Shown here: positions 45,878 through 55,052 of the stretch, piece by piece
How positions within the stretch are numbered: position 1 is the stretch's first letter
Layout: every line of letters begins with the position of its first letter
Source of the DNA: Aquitalea aquatica
GTDB taxonomy: Bacteria; Pseudomonadota; Gammaproteobacteria; Burkholderiales; Chromobacteriaceae
Assembly (NCBI RefSeq): GCF_013911085.1
Contig: NZ_JACERN010000039.1
Span: 340,777-404,776 of the forward strand
Length of the DNA stretch: 64,000 nt
Direction: 5' to 3'
Position numbers and translations under genes: made by a program
Notes under the pieces: generated by a model
Told to the model about the DNA's origin: nothing
Databases searched by the model: none
Seen by the model: the letters and a program-made list of their open reading frames with translations, nothing else

Positions 45878-47113
45878 GTGCGCATCCTCTATATCAATCA
45901 CTATGCCGGCAGCCCGCGCCACGGCATGGAATTCCGCCCCTATTATCTGGCGCGCGAATGGGTCATGGCTGGCCACGAAGTCAATATGCTGGCAGCCGAT
46001 ACCTCGCATCTGCGCCAGACCAATCCGCACTTGATGGCCAAGTACCAGGACGAAAACATCGACGGTATTCGTTATACCTGGTGTAAGACTCCGGCCTATC
46101 CGGGCAACGGCCTGAAGCGGGTGATCAATATCTTCAGCTTTCTGGGTAAGGTGATGGGCCTGTCCGGGCGCTACCTGAAAGAGTGGACGCCGGATGTGGT
46201 GATTGCCTCGTCCACTTATCCGCTGGACACGATTCCGGCGGCCTTCATCGCCGGCAAGACCGGGGCACGGCTGGTGTACGAAGTGCACGACCTGTGGCCG
46301 CTGACACCGGTGGAAGTGGGGGGCATGTCGAAGAAGCACCCCTTCATCCGCCTGATGCAGTGGGCCGAGGACTTTGGCTACCGCAAGGCCGATACCGTGA
46401 TCTCCATGCTGCCCTGTGCCCGTGACTACATGATGGAGCACGGCATGGCGGCGGAAAAATACCATGTCGTACCTAACGGTGTGGATGTGGCCGAGTGGCA
46501 GGGGGCGAATACCCAGCTGTCGATCGAACATCTGGCAGTGCTGGCGCAACTGAAGGCCGACGGACGTTTCCTGATCGGCTATGCCGGCGGCCATGGTCTG
46601 GCCAATGCGCTGGATTTCCTGCTGGAAGCCGCCGCCCAGTTGCAGGACACGCAGGTCAGCTTCGTGCTGGTGGGCGATGGCCCGGACAAGGTGGCGCTGG
46701 TGGAAAAGGCTGCAGCGATGGGTCTGTCCAATGTCCTGTTCCTGTCCAGCATCCCCAAGCGGGCGGTGCCGGCCTTCCTGGCGCAGATGGACAGCCTGTT
46801 CATCGGCTGGCGCAAGCTGCCCATTTACCGCTTCGGTATTAATCCCAACAAGCTGTTCGACTACCTGATGGCCGGCAAGCCGGTGATTCATTCGGTGGAG
46901 GCGGGCAATGACATGGTCAAGGAAGCCGGGGCGGGGATCAGCGTGGGCGCGGAAGACCCGGCCGCCATCGCCGAAGCGGTGCGCCGCATGGCTGCGTTGA
47001 CGCCGAACGAGCGTGGCCGCATGGGCGCCGCGGGGCGGCAGTATGTATTGGCACATCACGACTACCGCGTGCTGGCACAGCGTTTCCTGCAAGCGGTATT
47101 GCGCAAGGGTTGA
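45878..47113 (+). CDS. GT4-family glycosyltransferase, WbuB-like
   Basis: 411 residues from a GTG at 45878 behind GGAAAAG. It has the WbuB-type N-terminus (VRILYINHYAGSPRHGMEFR; YYLAREWVMAGHEVNMLAAD) and LVYEVHDLWPLTPVEVGGMS. The donor-site region reads FGINPNKLFDYLMAGKPVIH. WbuB-type enzymes often transfer N-acetylated 6-deoxy or uronic sugars in O-unit assembly. It is a good candidate for handling GlcNAc(3NAc)A or a neighbouring residue, but that is a guess. Confidence 0.87.
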   Translation: MRILYINHYAGSPRHGMEFRPYYLAREWVMAGHEVNMLAADTSHLRQTNPHLMAKYQDENIDGIRYTWCKTPAYPGNGLKRVINIFSFLGKVMGLSGRYLKEWTPDVVIASSTYPLDTIPAAFIAGKTGARLVYEVHDLWPLTPVEVGGMSKKHPFIRLMQWAEDFGYRKADTVISMLPCARDYMMEHGMAAEKYHVVPNGVDVAEWQGANTQLSIEHLAVLAQLKADGRFLIGYAGGHGLANALDFLLEAAAQLQDTQVSFVLVGDGPDKVALVEKAAAMGLSNVLFLSSIPKRAVPAFLAQMDSLFIGWRKLPIYRFGINPNKLFDYLMAGKPVIHSVEAGNDMVKEAGAGISVGAEDPAAIAEAVRRMAALTPNERGRMGAAGRQYVLAHHDYRVLAQRFLQAVLRKG

Positions 47114-47117
47114 TGCC

Positions 47118-47684
47118 ATGTTGCGCCTGCTGGGAAAACTGCTGCGTCTTGGCCTGAAGCTGGCTCTCGGGGTGGCCGTGTTCTTTTGCAGCATGGTGCT
47201 GCTGGCCATGTTGCTGGATGCCGGCCCGCTGTGGGCTCTGGCGCTGTTGGTACTGCACCTGAGCTGTTACGCGCTGGCCAGTTGGCGGCAATGGCCAGTA
47301 CTGCAGAAATATTTGCTGGCTGCCTGGTTCGGCCTGTTTTGTGGTGCCATGTTTTTCTGGGATAAACATGGCGGCGGTCAGCCTGCGCCAGAGTGGCTGA
47401 AGCTACTGGCGCACTGGCATGGCCTGGGCTGGATCGTGCTGGTGTTGTTGTTTTTGCCGCTTACCTTGCTGGAAATGCTGCTCAAGCAGTTGCGCCGTCG
47501 CCGTGACAGTGCACAGGTGCCACTGGCTGATCCCTTCACCGCCAATCTGGCGCAGTTTGATTTGCAGCAGTCATTTGCGTGTGCAGAAGATAGACAAAAA
47601 ACCGTGCAAACCTGTACTAACGGCGAGGATAATAGCGCTTTTAACCTTCATGACCGGCGTAATGTGACGCCGGAAGACAGGTGA
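47118..47684 (+). CDS. Small membrane protein, unknown function
   Basis: 188 residues from the ATG at 47118, 5 bases after the GT4 stop. Four or five hydrophobic segments (about 14-37, 41-55, 64-84, 100-120) are followed by a basic stretch (LKQLRRRRDSAQ) and a polar tail. The last 30 residues (from about 159, QKTVQTCTNGEDNSAFN) look unlike a normal protein end and overlap a promoter-like and hairpin region, so the true C-terminus may have been shorter. It is too small to be a Wzy polymerase. No family recognised. Confidence 0.65.
   Translation: MLRLLGKLLRLGLKLALGVAVFFCSMVLLAMLLDAGPLWALALLVLHLSCYALASWRQWPVLQKYLLAAWFGLFCGAMFFWDKHGGGQPAPEWLKLLAHWHGLGWIVLVLLFLPLTLLEMLLKQLRRRRDSAQVPLADPFTANLAQFDLQQSFACAEDRQKTVQTCTNGEDNSAFNLHDRRNVTPEDR
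47605..47673 (+). promoter_or_regulatory. Possible internal promoter and hairpin before the acyltransferase gene
   Basis: TGCAAA (47605-47610) and GATAAT (47628-47633) are 17 bases apart. CCGGCGT (47654-47660) and ACGCCGG (47667-47673) form a 7-bp hairpin 18 bases before the acyltransferase start. The region is AT-richer than its surroundings and lies inside the end of the preceding reading frame. Confidence 0.35.
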
Positions 47685-47691
47685 GTGCGGG

Positions 47692-48813
47692 ATGAGTAGC
47701 AGCAAGCAGCATATCCGTTTTGATTTTGCCGATGGCCTGCGTGGCGTGGCCATCCTGTGTGTGATCTTGTTTCATTTCACCCAGACCTTCTGGCAGCACC
47801 GCGAGCGCATCAGCGACATTCTCAATATGGAGCCGCTGGAAGGCTATGCCAATGCCTCCTTCGTGCTGCCTTTCAATCTGGGCGCGGTGGGCGTGGGCTT
47901 GTTCCTGCTGATTTCCGGCCTGCTGATTCCGCTATCGCTTACCCGCATGGGCGGGCTGCGCTTCGCCGTGTCGCGGGTATTCCGTATTTATCCCACCTAC
48001 TGGGCCGGGCTGGCGGTGACGCTCGTGGCGCTGTGGATTGCCGCATGGCTGGCGGATAACGACTTCGACATCACCCGGCTCGATGTCATCGGCCATGTCA
48101 GCATTGCCTTTCAGGACATGCTGGGCGGCCGCAATATCGACCCGGTGATGTGGACGCTGAAAGTGGAACTGTGGTTTTACGCCTTGCTGGGTACGGCTTT
48201 TGCGCTGACCGGGCGGCGTATCAAATGGGCGATTTGGCTGCTGCTGCCTTTGGTGGCCATGCTGTGCCGTGGCCCGAGCGCACAAGGCTTGCATGGCCAA
48301 CTGGCGCATTTCTGGGCTTATGACCAGTATTTCCTGGCCTCGGTGGTGTGCTACTTCCCGCTGATGTTTGCCGGTTGCTGGTGTTATTTCTATCTCACCG
48401 GCCAGGCAGGCAAGCTGGAAACCGTGCTGCATTTTGTTGGACTGCTGGCCATGTTTGTGTGGGTGACCAACTGGCCATCGCTGGAGTTGTACGGCAGCTA
48501 CCTGATCGGTATCAGCCTGTTCGTGCTGGGCGTGCTGCGCCCCGCCTTGTGGAGCAGCCGCTGGCTGGCGCGTATCGCCGCCGTCAGCTACGCCTGGTAT
48601 GTGTGTCATTCCAATGCCGGCTACGTGCTGATGGAAGTGCTGGCTATGTACAATCTGCCGTGGTGGCTGCTGGTGGCCGCCGCCACCGTGATGACCTGGA
48701 CTCTGGCGCTGGCCATCAACCGCTGGGTGGAGCTGCCCACACAGAAGCTGGGCAAGCGGGTGGCCGACGCACTGAAAGACAAGCCGGCTAGCGATAATCT
48801 GGCGCGCCAGTAA
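47692..48813 (+). CDS. Acyltransferase 3 (OafA/PglI-like) membrane O-acyltransferase
   Basis: 373 residues with about ten membrane helices. The family start RFDFADGLRGVAILCVILFH with the essential His at about 28, and the FRIYPTYW motif near 100, are present. Such enzymes O-acetylate LPS, capsule or, as Neisseria PglI, protein-linked glycans. It lacks the C-terminal SGNH domain of longer OafA proteins. The reading frame ends inside a repeated sequence (48812-48905). Confidence 0.9.
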   Translation: MSSSKQHIRFDFADGLRGVAILCVILFHFTQTFWQHRERISDILNMEPLEGYANASFVLPFNLGAVGVGLFLLISGLLIPLSLTRMGGLRFAVSRVFRIYPTYWAGLAVTLVALWIAAWLADNDFDITRLDVIGHVSIAFQDMLGGRNIDPVMWTLKVELWFYALLGTAFALTGRRIKWAIWLLLPLVAMLCRGPSAQGLHGQLAHFWAYDQYFLASVVCYFPLMFAGCWCYFYLTGQAGKLETVLHFVGLLAMFVWVTNWPSLELYGSYLIGISLFVLGVLRPALWSSRWLARIAAVSYAWYVCHSNAGYVLMEVLAMYNLPWWLLVAAATVMTWTLALAINRWVELPTQKLGKRVADALKDKPASDNLARQ

Positions 48814-48905
48814 GCGCAGCTAACAAAAAACCTGCTGCTGCGTTGCGCCGCCTTGCCCCAGGGCCGCTACGCTATTTTGTTAGCCGCTCCAAGCGCAGCT
48901 GACAA
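48812..48905. repeat. Repeat and hairpin element between acyltransferase and aminotransferase genes
   Basis: AAGCGCAGCTAACAA (48812-48826) recurs as AAGCGCAGCTGACAA (48891-48905), one mismatch in 15. Inside lies a perfect 10-base inverted repeat GCTAACAAAA (48819-48828) and TTTTGTTAGC (48875-48884), enclosing a GC-rich segment. It can fold as a terminator-like structure and may be a dispersed repeat. Confidence 0.6.
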
Positions 48906-48977
48906 GACCGAATACGCGACTGGCAACCATCCGTCGGTTGCCAGCCATGAACAATGACGCTATTGAAGATGACGAAG

Positions 48978-50141
48978 ATGAGCGAACAGAAATTCCTGCC
49001 CTTTGCCTTGCCGGATATCGGCGAAGAAGAAATCAATGAAGTAGTGGATGCCCTGCGTTCCGGCTGGGTGACCACCGGCCCCAAAACCAAACAATTCGAA
49101 GCCGACTTTGCTGCCTTCATCGGCGAGGGCGTGGAAGCCATCGCCGTGAACTCCGCCACCGCCGGCCTGCATCTGGCGCTGGAAGCCATCGGCATTCAGC
49201 CGGGTGACGAGGTGATTGTCCCCAGCTATACCTTTACCGCCACCGCCGAAGTGGTGCGTTATCTGGGTGCTGATCCGGTATGTGTCGATGTGGACCCGGC
49301 CAGCTTCAATATCAGCCCGGCTGCCATCCGTGCCGCCATCACCCCGAAAACCCGTGCCATCATGCCGGTACACTTTGCCGGCCTCGCCTGCGAGATGGAT
49401 GAGATTCTGGCCATCGCCCGCGAGCACGGCCTGAAGGTGGTGGAAGACGCTGCCCACGCGTTGCCCACCCGTTACAAGGGCAAGCTGATCGGCACGCTGG
49501 ATTCGGATGTCACGGTGTTCAGCTTCTACGCCAACAAAACCATGACTACTGGCGAAGGCGGCATGGTGGTGTCCAAGAACAAGGACATCATCGCTCGCTG
49601 CAAGATCATGCGTTTGCACGGCATCAGCCGCGATGCCTTCGACCGCTACGTGTCGAAGACCCCGGCCTGGTTCTACGAAGTGGTTGCCCCCGGCTTCAAA
49701 TACAATATGCCGGACACTGCCGCTGCCATGGGTATTCATCAGCTGAAGAAAATTGCCGGTTTCCAGCAAAAGCGTGAGCTGATGGCCGCCCGTTTCGACC
49801 GCGAACTGGCCGACCTGCCGCTGATCCTGCCGGCACGCCCGGCCGATGCCGCTGGCCAGCATGCCTGGCATCTGTATCCGGTGCGTATCAAGCCGGAAGC
49901 CGGTATCAGCCGCGACGACTTCATCCTGCGCATGGCCGAGAGGGGCATTGGCTGCTCGGTGCACTTCATTCCGCTACACCGCCAGCCGGTATGGCGTGAT
50001 GGCTACCAATTGCAGCGCAGTGCCTTCCCGGTGGCCGATGCCGCCTTCGAGGCCGAGGTTACCCTGCCGCTGTATACCCGCATGAGCGATGATGACCAGA
50101 CCCGCGTGATCGCTGCGGTTCGCGAGATTCTGGGCGCATGA
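48978..50141 (+). CDS. UDP-4-keto-6-deoxysugar aminotransferase (PglC/PglE-like, DegT family)
   Basis: 387 residues from the ATG at 48978; ATGs at 48954 and 48969 are also in frame. DegT landmarks are [50 protein letters not shown] and the PLP lysine in [15 protein letters not shown] (about K186). The sequence resembles aminotransferases that convert UDP-4-keto-6-deoxy-GlcNAc to the 4-amino sugar. The WbpM-like dehydratase two genes on would supply its substrate. It overlaps the phosphoglycosyl transferase gene by 4 bases. Confidence 0.85.
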   Translation: MSEQKFLPFALPDIGEEEINEVVDALRSGWVTTGPKTKQFEADFAAFIGEGVEAIAVNSATAGLHLALEAIGIQPGDEVIVPSYTFTATAEVVRYLGADPVCVDVDPASFNISPAAIRAAITPKTRAIMPVHFAGLACEMDEILAIAREHGLKVVEDAAHALPTRYKGKLIGTLDSDVTVFSFYANKTMTTGEGGMVVSKNKDIIARCKIMRLHGISRDAFDRYVSKTPAWFYEVVAPGFKYNMPDTAAAMGIHQLKKIAGFQQKRELMAARFDRELADLPLILPARPADAAGQHAWHLYPVRIKPEAGISRDDFILRMAERGIGCSVHFIPLHRQPVWRDGYQLQRSAFPVADAAFEAEVTLPLYTRMSDDDQTRVIAAVREILGA

Positions 50142-50815
50142 GCCAGCAGCGTGATTCCGGGCTGGGCGAGTCCCCGGCCTTGCTGCCGCCGTGCTGCCGC
50201 CCGCCCGGTGCTGGTTCGCCGCTGCTCAAGCGGCTGTTCGACCTGATTGCCGCCAGTGCCGGCCTGCTGCTGCTGGCCGGACCGTTGCTGCTGGTGGCCT
50301 TGTGGATCAAGCTGGATTCCCCCGGCCCGGTGTTTTTCCGCCAGGTACGGGTAGGGCGCGGCGGCATGCTGTTCCGCATCCACAAATTCCGCACCATGCA
50401 GGTGAATACCGAGGTGCAGGGCCAGCTGACCGTGGGCGCGGACAGCCGCGTCACCGGTGCCGGGCGCTTCCTGCGCAAGAGCAAGCTGGATGAACTGCCG
50501 CAACTGCTGGACGTGCTGTTTGGCGACATGAGCCTGGTGGGCCCGCGCCCGGAAGTGCCCAAGTATGTGGCGCACTACCCGGATGAGGTGCGTGATATCG
50601 TGCTGTCGGTACGCCCCGGCATCACCGACTGGGCATCCATCCGCATGATCGACGAAAACGAAATCCTCGGTCGTGCCGCCGATCCGGAGCGCGCCTATAT
50701 CGAACAGGTGCTGCCGGAAAAGCTGGGCTACTACGTGCGCTATGCGCAAACCCACAGCCTGCTGGAAGATATCCGCATCATCTTCGCCACCTTGCTGAAA
50801 ATCGTGCTGCGCTGA
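50138..50815 (+). CDS. Initiating phosphoglycosyl transferase (bacterial sugar transferase, PglC-like)
   Basis: 225 residues. After a Pro/Cys-rich lead, a re-entrant membrane helix (about 31-54) precedes the monotopic PGT core: [47 protein letters not shown] and [11 protein letters not shown] with the Asp-Glu catalytic pair. It should transfer a phospho-sugar from a UDP-sugar to undecaprenyl phosphate, starting each oligosaccharide. Unlike Neisseria PglB there is no C-terminal acetyltransferase domain. Confidence 0.9.
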   Translation: MSQQRDSGLGESPALLPPCCRPPGAGSPLLKRLFDLIAASAGLLLLAGPLLLVALWIKLDSPGPVFFRQVRVGRGGMLFRIHKFRTMQVNTEVQGQLTVGADSRVTGAGRFLRKSKLDELPQLLDVLFGDMSLVGPRPEVPKYVAHYPDEVRDIVLSVRPGITDWASIRMIDENEILGRAADPERAYIEQVLPEKLGYYVRYAQTHSLLEDIRIIFATLLKIVLR

Positions 50816-50837
50816 TGGCCGTGAAAGTCGATTCGAC

Positions 50838-52730
50838 ATGCTAGACAAACTGCTGACCTTTTCCCGCCACAACAAGATGGCGCTGCTGGCGCTGATGGAT
50901 GCGCTGCTGCTGCCACTGGCCCTGTGGAGTGCCGTGGTGCTGCGCCTGGGCGGCTACTGGGACCCCAAGCTGGACCCGTATCTGTGGATATTCATCGTGC
51001 CGCCGCTATGGGTGATCCCCATCTTCGTCAAGCTGGGGCTGTATCGCGCGGTGCTGAAGTATCTGGACGACAAGATCGTCTACACCGTGTTTACCGGGGT
51101 GAGCCTGGCGGTGCTGGTGCTGACCGCAGTCATCGTCATGGCGCGCATTGCGCCGTTTCCGCGTTCGTCCATCATCATCTTCTGGATGTTCGCCATGGCC
51201 TATATCGGCGGCAGCCGCTTTGTGCTACGCGGCCTGGTGCGGCGGATAGATTCAGTGGATGCGCCGCGTGAACACGTCATCATCTACGGTGCCGGTCAGG
51301 CCGGGGTGCAATTGATGCTGGCCTTGCAGGCGGGCAAGGAATACCGGCCGATGGCCTTTGTCGATGACAATCCGGACAGCTGGAAGCGTACCTATCGCGG
51401 CCTGAGCGTGCATGCACCGGACGACCTGCCCTTGCTGATCGAGGAAACGGCAGCCAGCTGCATCCTGCTGGCCATGCCTTCGGTCAGCCGTGGCCGCCAG
51501 CGCGAGATACTGGAATCGCTGGAGCATTTGCGCATTCCCATCAAGCGCCTGCCGGGCATGGCTGACCTGGTATCGGGCGAAGCGCGGGTGGAAGAACTGA
51601 AGGAAGTGGAAATCGAGGATCTGCTGGGCCGCGACCCGGTGCCGCCCAGCCCCGAGCTGCTGGCGCGCAATATCCAGGGCCGGGTGGTGATGGTGACCGG
51701 GGCGGGCGGCTCCATCGGCTCCGAGCTGGTACGGCAGATTGCCCGCAATAATCCGGCCCGTATCGTGTTGTTTGAACTGACCGAGTTTGCCCTCTACGCC
51801 ATCGACCACGAGCTGTCGCAGCTGGCCCCGGCCATTCCGCGTACGCCGGTACTGGGGTCGGTCACCGACCATGCCCGGCTGTGCCAGATCATGCGCGCCT
51901 TCAAGGTGGAAACGGTGTATCACGCGGCGGCGTACAAGCATGTGCCGATGGTGGAACACAATCCGGTGGCCGGCATCCTCAACAATGCCTTCGGCACCGA
52001 TACCACGGCACAGGCGGCAGAAGATTGCGGGGTGGATACCTTTGTACTGATCTCCACCGACAAGGCGGTACGCCCCACCAATGTGATGGGAGCGACCAAG
52101 CGGCTGGCCGAGCTCACCTTGCAGGGCCGTCACGCCCGTGGCAGCACTACCCGCTTTGTCATGGTGCGTTTTGGCAATGTGCTGGGCAGCTCCGGCTCGG
52201 TGGTGCCCTTGTTCAAGAAGCAGATCAAGGCCGGTGGTCCGGTTACCGTTACCCACCCGGACATCACCCGTTACTTCATGACGATTCCGGAAGCCGCCCA
52301 GCTGGTAATCCAGGCCGGGGCAATGGGGGAGGGCGGCGATGTATTCGTGCTGGATATGGGTGAACCGGTAAAAATCGCCGATCTGGCGCGGCGCATGGTC
52401 CATCTGTCCGGGCTGGAGGTGCGCGACGACAAGCACCCGAACGGCGACATCGAAATCCGCTTCTCCGGTCTGCGACCAGGCGAGAAGCTGTACGAAGAGC
52501 TGCTGATTGGCGACAACGTGTTGCCTACTGATCATCCGCGCATCCTGCGGGCGCAGGAATACCATCTGTCCGCAGCGGAACTGGCGCACTTTATGCAGCA
52601 GCTGGCACAGGCCTGCCAGCAACTGGATGCGGCCAGTGCCTTTGTGCTGATGCAGCAGGTGGTACATGAATTCCGTGCCAGCCCGACCAGCCAGGACTGG
52701 GTAGTGTTACAGCAGGATCTCAGTCGCTAA
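50838..52730 (+). CDS. Membrane-anchored UDP-GlcNAc 4,6-dehydratase (WbpM/PglF/CapD-type)
   Basis: 630 residues: four N-terminal membrane helices (about 14-115), a first Rossmann-like domain (HVIIYGAGQAGVQLMLALQA, about 150-250) and a catalytic SDR domain beginning TGAGGSIGSELVRQIARNNP (about 287). The active-site stretch STDKAVRPTNVMGATKRLAE (about 404) has the Met-Lys arrangement of this subfamily in place of Tyr-Lys. It makes the UDP-4-keto-6-deoxy sugar for the upstream aminotransferase. Its stop overlaps the convergent GGDEF gene by 11 bases. Confidence 0.92.
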   Translation: MLDKLLTFSRHNKMALLALMDALLLPLALWSAVVLRLGGYWDPKLDPYLWIFIVPPLWVIPIFVKLGLYRAVLKYLDDKIVYTVFTGVSLAVLVLTAVIVMARIAPFPRSSIIIFWMFAMAYIGGSRFVLRGLVRRIDSVDAPREHVIIYGAGQAGVQLMLALQAGKEYRPMAFVDDNPDSWKRTYRGLSVHAPDDLPLLIEETAASCILLAMPSVSRGRQREILESLEHLRIPIKRLPGMADLVSGEARVEELKEVEIEDLLGRDPVPPSPELLARNIQGRVVMVTGAGGSIGSELVRQIARNNPARIVLFELTEFALYAIDHELSQLAPAIPRTPVLGSVTDHARLCQIMRAFKVETVYHAAAYKHVPMVEHNPVAGILNNAFGTDTTAQAAEDCGVDTFVLISTDKAVRPTNVMGATKRLAELTLQGRHARGSTTRFVMVRFGNVLGSSGSVVPLFKKQIKAGGPVTVTHPDITRYFMTIPEAAQLVIQAGAMGEGGDVFVLDMGEPVKIADLARRMVHLSGLEVRDDKHPNGDIEIRFSGLRPGEKLYEELLIGDNVLPTDHPRILRAQEYHLSAAELAHFMQQLAQACQQLDAASAFVLMQQVVHEFRASPTSQDWVVLQQDLSR

Positions 52731-53868
52731 CCACCCGGTCACGCCCCAGCTGTTTGGCTTGATACATGCGGGCGTCGGCCAGCTCCACCAACTGGCGCCG
52801 GACATTGCACTTGTCGGCCAGCCGCTCGGCCAGGCCGATGCTGGCGGTCAGCGGTGTGCCATCCGGCCGCTGGCCCAGCCCCTGCTGGCGCAGCCGGTCC
52901 AGTGCCAGCCGGGCCTGGATCATGTCGGTATTGGGCATCAATAACAGAAACTCTTCCCCGCCCCAGCGCACCAGCACATCGCCACGCCGCATACAGGACA
53001 GGGTCTTTTGCACCAGCTGTTTCAATGTCTTGTCGCCAGCTGAATGACCAAACTGGTCGTTGATGCTCTTGAAGTGGTCCAAGTCGATAAAGGCGATGGC
53101 CAGCGGCATCTGGTTGCGCTCGGCATTGACCAGTTGCAGTTCCAGCATTTCGATACCGCTACGGCGCGAGAAAGCCGTGGTCAGGGGATCGCGTATGGTC
53201 TGGCCGACCAGGGCGATGATGAAGGCCAGCTGGCTGATGCTGGCCAGTGAGGACACACTCGCCAGCAGCGATAGCAGCCAGAATTCACCACCAAAGGAAG
53301 GCCAGCTGGCTACCGACCAGTCCAGCGACCAGGCGATGGCGTAAGCCAGCAAGACTGGCGTGGCGAAGGCGAGGTTTTCGACCAGAGTAAGCGGGAAAAT
53401 GGAAAAAGCCGCCAGTAAAACAAAGGGCAGAAAGGCATAGCCCGTGCCAATGGCTGCTGATACGCCTTCCAGATGATATTGCGTCATCAGCTGGTGCGAG
53501 CCGATATAAAACAGCGTGGGAATGGCAAACAACACCGCCATGCCGCGATAGGCCCCGGATAGCTGGCCATCCTGCGGACACCACAAGACCAGCGCCACAA
53601 AGGCCAGGGTCGCCAGCACGCGCATGGTGGCCAGCATCTGCCACAGCCCGGACGGCAGGGTCATCACGTCCACCACGATCCACAGTGGGGTGAGCAACGC
53701 AAACAGCAAGGCGAACAGGCGCACGCGATTGACCAACATCAGGGCACGGCGCTGCTGCAACAAGGGCATGTGCTGGTGCGGGCTTAACAGCCAGCTGGTT
53801 TCATTACTGGCGATCTCGCCGGGCAGCAGGCCAAGAATCCGCCGCCAGATGGTGTGTGTGATTCTCAT
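52720..53868 (-). CDS. Membrane-bound GGDEF diguanylate cyclase
   Basis: 382 residues from the ATG at 53868. About six membrane helices (roughly 45-215) form an unrecognised sensor region, followed by a C-terminal GGDEF domain (225-382). The active motif is VRWGGEEFLLLMP, and RRGD five residues ahead gives an intact RxxD product-inhibition site. It should make cyclic di-GMP and be feedback-controlled. Its 3' end overlaps the WbpM-type gene tail to tail, so each transcript has antisense complementarity to the other's end. Confidence 0.9.
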   Translation of the reverse strand: MRITHTIWRRILGLLPGEIASNETSWLLSPHQHMPLLQQRRALMLVNRVRLFALLFALLTPLWIVVDVMTLPSGLWQMLATMRVLATLAFVALVLWCPQDGQLSGAYRGMAVLFAIPTLFYIGSHQLMTQYHLEGVSAAIGTGYAFLPFVLLAAFSIFPLTLVENLAFATPVLLAYAIAWSLDWSVASWPSFGGEFWLLSLLASVSSLASISQLAFIIALVGQTIRDPLTTAFSRRSGIEMLELQLVNAERNQMPLAIAFIDLDHFKSINDQFGHSAGDKTLKQLVQKTLSCMRRGDVLVRWGGEEFLLLMPNTDMIQARLALDRLRQQGLGQRPDGTPLTASIGLAERLADKCNVRRQLVELADARMYQAKQLGRDRVVSD

Positions 53869-53980
53869 TGTCAGACAGGTTTTGAGTTTGCTGCATTGTA
53901 GGGGCAATGTGCCCCCCAACCTTGTAAAATATCAAATTATGCGGAAATTAGCCGTGAACAGTCTGAATAGCTGGCTGATT

Positions 53981-53995
53981 TTAAATAATATTTAA
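53981..53995. promoter_or_regulatory. Palindrome, candidate LysR-type box
   Basis: TTAAATAATATTTAA has 7-base perfect arms around one base and fits the T-N11-A pattern of LysR sites. It lies 28 bases before the LysR start and in the gap shared with the divergent GGDEF gene, so it may serve autoregulation. Confidence 0.5.
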
Positions 53996-54022
53996 TGCCA
54001 CCAGGCGAAGGAGGGCAGCCAT

Positions 54023-54934
54023 TTGGAAACCCGCTGGCTGGAAGATTTTCTGGTATTGGCCGATACCGGCAGTTTTACCCGCTCGGCCGAGGTTCGCCAT
54101 CTTACTCAGCCGGCATTTTCCCGCCGCATCAAGTCGCTGGAAAGCTGGTTTGGTGCTGATCTGATCGACCGCACCACCTATCCCACCCGACTCACCGCCG
54201 CTGGTGAATTACTGCGCGAACAGGCGGTGCTGATGCTGGGGCAGATCAACAGCACCCGTGCCCAGCTGCGCGGCCTGCAGCCGCTGCCGGCCGGAACACT
54301 CAGCCTGGCGGTGCCGCATACGCTGTCTTTCTCGTTTTTCCCCAAGTGGCTAAGCGGGGTGGAGCAGGGTTTTGGTCCGCTGTCCTGCCGCCTGCAAGCC
54401 AGCAATGTGCACGATGCGCTGCTGGCCTTCGTTGAGGGCGGCTGTGACCTGTTGATGTGCTACCACCACCCGAAGCAGCCGGTAGACCTGGCTGACCCAC
54501 GCTATAGCGGCTTGCGCTTGGGGGTAGAATCGCTGCGTCCCTATGTGCGCAGCAATCCCGACCGCAGCCCGCGCCATGCCTTGCCTGGCCGCGCCGCCCA
54601 GCCACTGCCTTTTCTGGGCTATGCCAGTAATGCCTATTTCCGCCTGATGACCGACCTGATTCTGGAAGCGGCCCCGGAGCCCACCTTTCTGTCGCTGCGC
54701 TATGAAACCGATATGGCTGAGGGGCTGAAAAACATGGTGCTGGAGGGCCATGGCGTGGCGTTCTTGCCCACCAGTTCGGTCCAGCGCGAATTGCGTTCGC
54801 GCCAGTTGGTGCTGGCGGCAGACCAGGGCTGGAGCGTGGACATGGAAGTGAGGCTGTACCGCGACAAGAAGCGCAGCCGGCCCGAGCTGGACGCCTTCTG
54901 GGATTATCTGGCCGCCAGTGCCGACCCGGTCTGA
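54023..54934 (+). CDS. LysR-family regulator, HypT-like
   Basis: 303 residues from a TTG start supported by AAGGAGG 8 bases upstream. The helix-turn-helix region is METRWLEDFLVLADTGSFTR and LTQPAFSRRIKSLE. The start and the effector domain layout (HTLSFSFFPKWLSGVEQGFG, later LKNMVLEGHGVAFLPTSSVQ) are close to E. coli HypT (YjiE), which responds to hypochlorite through methionine oxidation. Whether this one does so is unknown. Target genes are not evident; the next gene, an exported phosphatase, is on the same strand 118 bases away. Confidence 0.85.
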   Translation: METRWLEDFLVLADTGSFTRSAEVRHLTQPAFSRRIKSLESWFGADLIDRTTYPTRLTAAGELLREQAVLMLGQINSTRAQLRGLQPLPAGTLSLAVPHTLSFSFFPKWLSGVEQGFGPLSCRLQASNVHDALLAFVEGGCDLLMCYHHPKQPVDLADPRYSGLRLGVESLRPYVRSNPDRSPRHALPGRAAQPLPFLGYASNAYFRLMTDLILEAAPEPTFLSLRYETDMAEGLKNMVLEGHGVAFLPTSSVQRELRSRQLVLAADQGWSVDMEVRLYRDKKRSRPELDAFWDYLAASADPV

Positions 54935-55052
54935 ACCGGTCCCATTGATCGGGATGAAACCCACCCGCTTTTAGGCGCTTGCCTGCTGCCACTGGCTGAA
55001 TATTTTCCTAGCATGGCCAACCCTGATGTTGCTCAACACTGGAGAGGCCAAG

